Origin: Eucommia ulmoides
Taxonomy: Eukaryota > Streptophyta > Magnoliopsida > Garryales > Eucommiaceae
Length of the DNA stretch: 64,000 nucleotides
NCBI GenBank assembly: GCA_016647705.1
Contig: CM028333.1
Coordinates: 9,994,616 to 10,058,615 of the forward strand
Direction: 5' to 3'
Below the pieces are notes generated by a model. It saw only the letters and a list, made by a program, of their open reading frames with translations, was not told the origin of the DNA and ran no database searches. Made by a program: the position numbers and the translations under genes. Positions 59,701-64,000 of this stretch are shown piece by piece (positions within the stretch are counted from its first letter, which is position 1; each line of letters opens with the position of its first letter).

Positions 59701-60999
59701 CTTGGTTGATTCGATTTATTCATGATCCCCATCATGTTCGGCTGAAGACGTTAAACTTAGCGTTGAGTGGGAGGTAACCCATTGTTCTTTTAGATTTCTT
59801 ATTTTCTTTCATTTTAGTTATTTCAGTTTTTACTTTTATATTGGATATGATGAGTTTCCTTGAGTGTTGTGTCAAACAGGTTTACGAGCATTATACACCG
59901 ATTCAGTCAAGATATGCAGTCTCGTTATGTCAAGTTGTATCTATCCTTGACAAATTAATTTCGTACTTTTCTCATTGAGGACAATGCGAGGTATAGGTTT
60001 GGGGGATGAATGCTTGTATTTCTTTTGATAGTTTACTCCATACTCAATTTTGTCAATCTATCCATTGATTGCATGTCTGTGGTGTAAAAACTTGAGTTTG
60101 TTGAATAGTTATTGGAGTATAGCACTGGTTTTTAAAAAAATATTTAATTTTTCGACCCTTACATACATAATAACTTTCTTTTGTTTTAAATTTAGTGCGT
60201 CAGTTGGCTTACTGAATTTTGGCATGATAATAACCTATCCCTAGAGTTTAAATGTTTAAAAAATAATAACAAAATAAAAATAAAAATTAATAATAATAAT
60301 TTTATGTCTTAATGATGAACTTTTGCTGAGTAATCGAGTCTTTTGCCTTAGTAAGCTTTGAGTATTCGCCTCAAAATGGAGAAGCGATTTGTTAAGACGA
60401 TAAGTGGTTTGTTAACTTCGAAGCCTAAGTTGTTCGAGTTATTTAGCCTGAAAGGTGCCTTAACACTTAATGCCCCGAGCCAACTAGATTGGGGATCATT
60501 GACTCAACACTAACTACACGGACATTTTAGAAAGCCAGTGGGGTTAACATTGCACATATTACTTATTGAAAGATTTTTTATTTTTATTTTTATATTTATG
60601 TAAGGAGAAAAATTTATTTTGTAGGGAAAAGTTGTTTGATTATTTAAAACCAGTTGACTAACTACTTGTGTTAAATTCATTATAAATAAGAGTTGCATGT
60701 ATGTTGTGGGTGAAAAATAAATATTGCTAGGAAATACGTGCTATAAGATCAATGACTATTTTAGTAACTTGTGTATGATCTCGATTTGATATATTAGTGT
60801 TGGGCATGAATAATAAATCTTTTGTGAGGAATTAAATTTACAATAAAGAACTTGAGATGTTTCTGAGTAACATCACTATAAACTCTCACGATACTCGTCC
60901 ACTAAGGGTGACCTAGGGGTTTAAAGGCTTTTTGCATATGCTAAACGCAATCGTGTTCTTTACAAAAGTGACATTTGATTTCGTGGCTTTCGTTTTCGT
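59701..60999 (+). other. Non-coding 3' region of the Athila-like element
   Basis: It starts with GCTGAAGACGTTAAACTTAGCG...GGGAGGTAACCCA, the stretch that usually follows pol in Athila elements. A polypurine-like AGGTTTGGGGGATG lies at 59996-60009. No open reading frame of note follows; the last part may include the beginning of the 3' LTR. Confidence 0.6.
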
Positions 61000-61325
61000 A
61001 GGTTTTAAAAATGGAACAAAATGGCATTAATTTGGAACAAAACGAACAAAAAACGAGCAAACCACGACAATCCAAAGCCACCCAACAGCAGGCGGCTCTA
61101 GTTCAAGCCAAGGCAGTTTGCCTTGGGTTCCATGTGCAGACAGACAATCCAATAGTGTCGGTTGAGGAATGAACAAAAATATCCAACTTTTCCTATTTCC
61201 TAAGGAGTTGTTGGGATATTTTCCCAACAACTCTTGAATTCCTTTGAATTCCTTAGATAAATAGAGAGGAATTGAGGAGGAATTTCATTTGCAATAAGGA
61301 TTTAATAGGTGTAATCTATTTTTAG
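61000..61325 (+). repeat. Partial 3' LTR of the Athila-like element
   Basis: It matches 53310-53610 with many differences and includes one GTTGGGATATTTTCCCAAC hairpin (61210-61228). Similarity fades by about 61300; the MITE at 61329 is inserted just beyond. Confidence 0.7.
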
Positions 61326-61328
61326 TAA

Positions 61329-62502
61329 CGGCATGTTTGGTTGGACGGAAGGGAATGAGGGTGGAATGGAATGGAAGAAGTAATGGAATGAGAGAAGGAA
61401 TGGAATTGAATTGTGAATGGAATCACTATTCCATTCTCTTGTTTGGTTGGTATGGAATGAAAGAAAGAATGGAATAGTGAAATATAGTAAAATTTCCATT
61501 TTGCCCTTATAAAATTATTATTTCATTCTCTTCTTGGTTGGTTATAATAAAATTTTATTATATTTCATTATTCTATTTCTTTCCTCATTTTATTATATTT
61601 CACTATTCAACTCAATTTTAAGTTTTTGTTCTCTAATTTCTATTTTTGTTTTCAATTTTCAATTTCTATTCTTTAATTTCTGTTTTTGTTCTCAATTTTC
61701 AGTTTCCTTTTTCAATTTTTCGTTCTCTAATTTTTTATTTTTTGTTCTCAATTTTTAGTTTATGTTCTCAATTTTTTGTTTTTGTTCTCAATTTTCTGTT
61801 TTTATTCTCTATTTTCGGTTTCCGTTCTCAATTTTATATTATCTAATTTTATATTTTTGTTCTCAATTTTCTGTTTTTATTCTCAATTTTCCGTTTCTAT
61901 TATCTAATTTTATGTTTTTGTTTTCAATTTTCAGTTTTCATTCTCAATTTTCCGTTATCTAATTTTATATTTTTGTTCTCAATTTTCAATTTATGTTCTC
62001 AATTTTCTGTTTTTGTTCTCAATTTTTTGTTCTCTAATTTTATGTTTTTGTTCTCAATTTTTAGTTTATGTTCTCAATTTTCTGTTCTCTAATTTTTTAT
62101 TTTTGTTCTCAATTTTCGGTTTATGTTCTCAATTTTCTGTTTCTATTATCAATTTTCAGTTTCTGTTCTCAATTTTTCTAGTTCTATTCTCAATTTTTTG
62201 TTCTCAATTTCTATTTCTATTCCCAATTTTCTGTTCTCTAATTTCAATTTATGTTCTCTAATTTCTGTTTTTGTACTCAATTTTTAAGGGCTTAATTACA
62301 ATGGCTATCATGTAATTTAAGATATTGATTCCATTGGGTTGGAATCCCATTCCACTCCATCTCAAATGGAATCCTATTCCATCCAATTTCATTCCAATGG
62401 AATCACAAAAGTGATTCCATTGGAGAACCAAACAACGGAATAGGAATCGAGGGCGGAATGCAATTCCATTCCGCCCTCGATTCCATCCAACCAAACATGC
62501 CG
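61329..62502. mobile_element. PIF/Harbinger-type MITE, 1.17 kb, TSD TAA
   Basis: Terminal inverted repeats CGGCATGTTTGGTTGGACGG (left) and, reversed from the right, CGGCATGTTTGGTTGGATGG, are flanked by TAA at 61326-61328 and 62503-62505. A 3-bp TAA/TTA duplication and CATGTTTGGTTGG-type ends fit PIF/Harbinger. The sub-terminal parts carry several TGGAATGGAAT words in inverted arrangement. The centre is filled by a minisatellite (61600-62290). It encodes no transposase. Confidence 0.8.
61600..62290. repeat. Pyrimidine-rich minisatellite, unit about 18-20 bp
   Basis: The + strand repeats variants of TTTTTGTTCTCAATTTTCTG some 35 times with point changes and TCTAATTTTA interruptions. Long frames across it arise only from this low complexity. 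Confidence 0.9.
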
Positions 62503-62505
62503 TAA

Positions 62506-62635
62506 GGGTTTGATTGGTAATTGTTTTTCCACAAAATTATGACTTTAATTTTTCTATTTTATTTTTGCATCCAATTTCTCGCTCTCTTGCCGCCAGGTAT
62601 GTTCTCCTAATATATGTTTGTTTTTCTAAAATCTA

Positions 62636-62666
<31 letters not shown>

Positions 62667-63575
62667 GATGAAATATGTTCTAACATGGAGTGTTCCTTTC
62701 TAATCTCTCTCCAAATCTGGGGGAAAAAAGATAGCAAAAAAACACAGTACTCCTCGAAAATCCCTCATCCATTTTTTTTTTCTTCTTCTAATTTTTGTTT
62801 CAAATTAGGTTCAATTAGTTATTTTTTTACAGTATATACATTAGATTTTTTTTTTTTAGTTATGATTGCAATTGGGTTCAATTGGTGTAATTTGTTTTCA
62901 TATGATTTTTGTGTGTAATAACCTTTCAATTACTGAATTTTTTGTGAGAATGTTGTATAAACAAATGGAACTGTCTCATTTTTTCAACAACAAAAAAAAG
63001 TTACATTTATATTCTTGGTTATTATTGTGTTGGTTTCAAAACAGATTGTTGAACTTGGGAATGTTGTATTATTTTTTTAATTTTGATTATTCTTGTGTGC
63101 AATTGAAAATGGACGTTGTGAACTTGGGAAACAAGTGGTGCTTTGCCATTTTTTTTAATTGTTAGTTAAGTTTTATTGATTGTGTTGATTAATGTTCTAT
63201 TCATTTGAAAATAGAAATGAGGCCTTGACAATATTGTATAAATAATGGGAGTTTTGTCATATTTTTTAATTTGTGCACGTATTATTAATTTGTGTTTAAT
63301 TGTGGTTTATTGGTATAAACCATCTGATGATATAAACCATTTTATGGTTCATCTACTTCATTATTACGATTCCAATTTCTAGCATTGTTTAGTTCTTTTT
63401 CCAAATTTTTGATTTTTTATACATTTTTTTTTACTATAAAATATGTTTTTGGTTGTTGCTTTGAGTTTTAATCCCTGGGTTGATTTATGATATCTGTTAG
63501 AGTTAAAATGAGTAGAAAAATTTACTCTTTTAACCATCCATTGGTTGAATTAAGATATTTGTTGGTGTTAAAATG
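62506..63575. other. AT-rich intergenic sequence
   Basis: It contains a poly-T tract at 62638-62663 and no recognised gene. Frames at 62514-62918 and 62866-63165 run through T-rich sequence and resemble no family. Confidence 0.5.
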
Positions 63576-63916
63576 TGTTGAGTTTATCCCACATCGGATG
63601 TAGAAGAGGCTGATAATCTGATTATAAGTATAAGGGAAAACCTTACCTTATGAGCTAGCTTTTGGGGCTGATAGAGGCCTAAGACAACTCCTACATTAGT
63701 ATCAGAGCTCAGGTTACAATAATTTTAGTACAATAGTTACAAAGGGAGAGACTGGTCTAGGATTAGCCGACTAAAGGCCAACGTGTGAGGGGGAGATTAT
63801 TGAGTTTATTTTACATTGGATGTGGAAGATGTTGGTGGTCAGGTTATAAGTGTGAGGGAAAACCTCACCTCATAAGTTAATTTTTGAGATTGAGAGAGGC
63901 CCAAGACCACCCTACG
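63576..63916 (+). mobile_element. TRIM retrotransposon, single two-LTR copy (same family as 40980-41802)
   Basis: LTRs at 63576-63695 (TGTTGAGTTTATCCCACAT...CTCCTACA) and 63798-63916 flank an internal region of 102 bp. That region starts TTAGTATCAGAGCTCAGG (initiator tRNA-Met primer site) and ends with the polypurine tract GTGAGGGGGAGAT. Flanks AAATG (63571-63575) and ATATG (63917-63921) match at four of five bases. The second LTR has TATTGAG in place of TGTTGAG, and CTACG in place of CTACA. Confidence 0.85.
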
Positions 63917-64000
63917 ATATGTATTGGAGATGGAATATAATGAGAGAAAAAAAAATCCCTCGCAATGGCAGAGACGTATTCCGGAATCCACAACTCCACG

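Larger units (their letters stand above)
53190..61325 (+). mobile_element. Decayed Athila-like Ty3/gypsy retrotransposon
   Basis: On the + strand an LTR (ending GCGATCA at 54477) is followed by an altered tRNA-Asp primer site (AACGCTGTTGTCGGGGA, 54484-54500), gag, protease, RT, RNase H and integrase remnants, a TTTGGGGGAT polypurine-like tract (60000-60009), and part of a 3' LTR similar to the 5' LTR (about 61000-61295 against 53310-53610). The order, the tRNA-Asp site and the long non-coding 3' part are those of Athila elements. The two LTR copies differ a lot, so it is old. The 5' start is uncertain and the 3' LTR is incomplete. Confidence 0.8.

Noticed and set aside
61534..62261. Overlapping frames rich in Phe and Ser
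   Set aside because: They are translations of the pyrimidine minisatellite and are open only because the repeat lacks stops.

Overview
This window reads as nuclear DNA of a flowering plant, most likely a eudicot. It is AT-rich, has long homopolymer and (TA)n tracts, contains spliced genes of plant-specific families with GT-AG introns, and is packed with plant-type retrotransposons (Athila-like, Tat-like, chromovirus, LARD-like, TRIM), Helitrons and MITEs. I cannot name the species. No bacterial, organellar, rRNA, tRNA or CRISPR feature is visible.

Only two host genes are supported. (1) A two-exon DUF4228/PADRE-type gene on the + strand (15397-17226), whose intron holds a fold-back MITE-like insert. 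(2) An eleven-coding-exon gene on the - strand (31694 down to 24354) whose spliced product of 1616 residues is a phosphatidylinositol-3-phosphate 5-kinase of the FAB1C/PIKfyve type. All eleven junctions keep the frame, so this gene looks intact.

Layout. 1-2260: pieces of a non-coding LTR element joined head-on in opposite orientations. 2261-13220: nested retrotransposons on the - strand. A decayed Tat-like Ty3/gypsy element (LTR 12263-13220, gag, protease, start of RT) is cut by a complete non-autonomous element (6338-11539, TSD GCGGC) and is truncated at 4227 by another LTR-like block. 13221-18049: AT-rich spacer plus the PADRE gene. 18050-23332: a decayed chromovirus with two ~352-bp LTRs. 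24354-31694: the FAB1C-like gene. 33262-34268: a possible decayed Helitron. 34934-35239: a possible CACTA MITE. 37677-38196: a MULE-type MITE with a 10-bp TSD. 39073-40492: a solo LTR of the same family as the 6338-11539 element, with TSD TAAAG. 40980-41802: a TRIM array with four LTRs and TSD ATGTC. 42538-46077: a non-autonomous Helitron carrying seven copies of its own 5' terminus at ~495-bp spacing. 46078-53190: AT-rich spacer, old LTR debris and a palindromic repeat array (52269-53041). 53.2-61.3 kb: a decayed Athila-like element. 61329-62502: a PIF/Harbinger-type MITE filled with a pyrimidine-rich minisatellite. 63576-63916: a second, two-LTR TRIM copy.

The transposon proteins all show stop codons, frameshifts, deletions or lost catalytic residues, so no autonomous element is present. 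I found no clear undescribed gene system. The structures most worth a second look are the Helitron with tandem 5' ends, the multi-LTR TRIM array, the palindromic array and the inverted LTR/internal junction near position 900.
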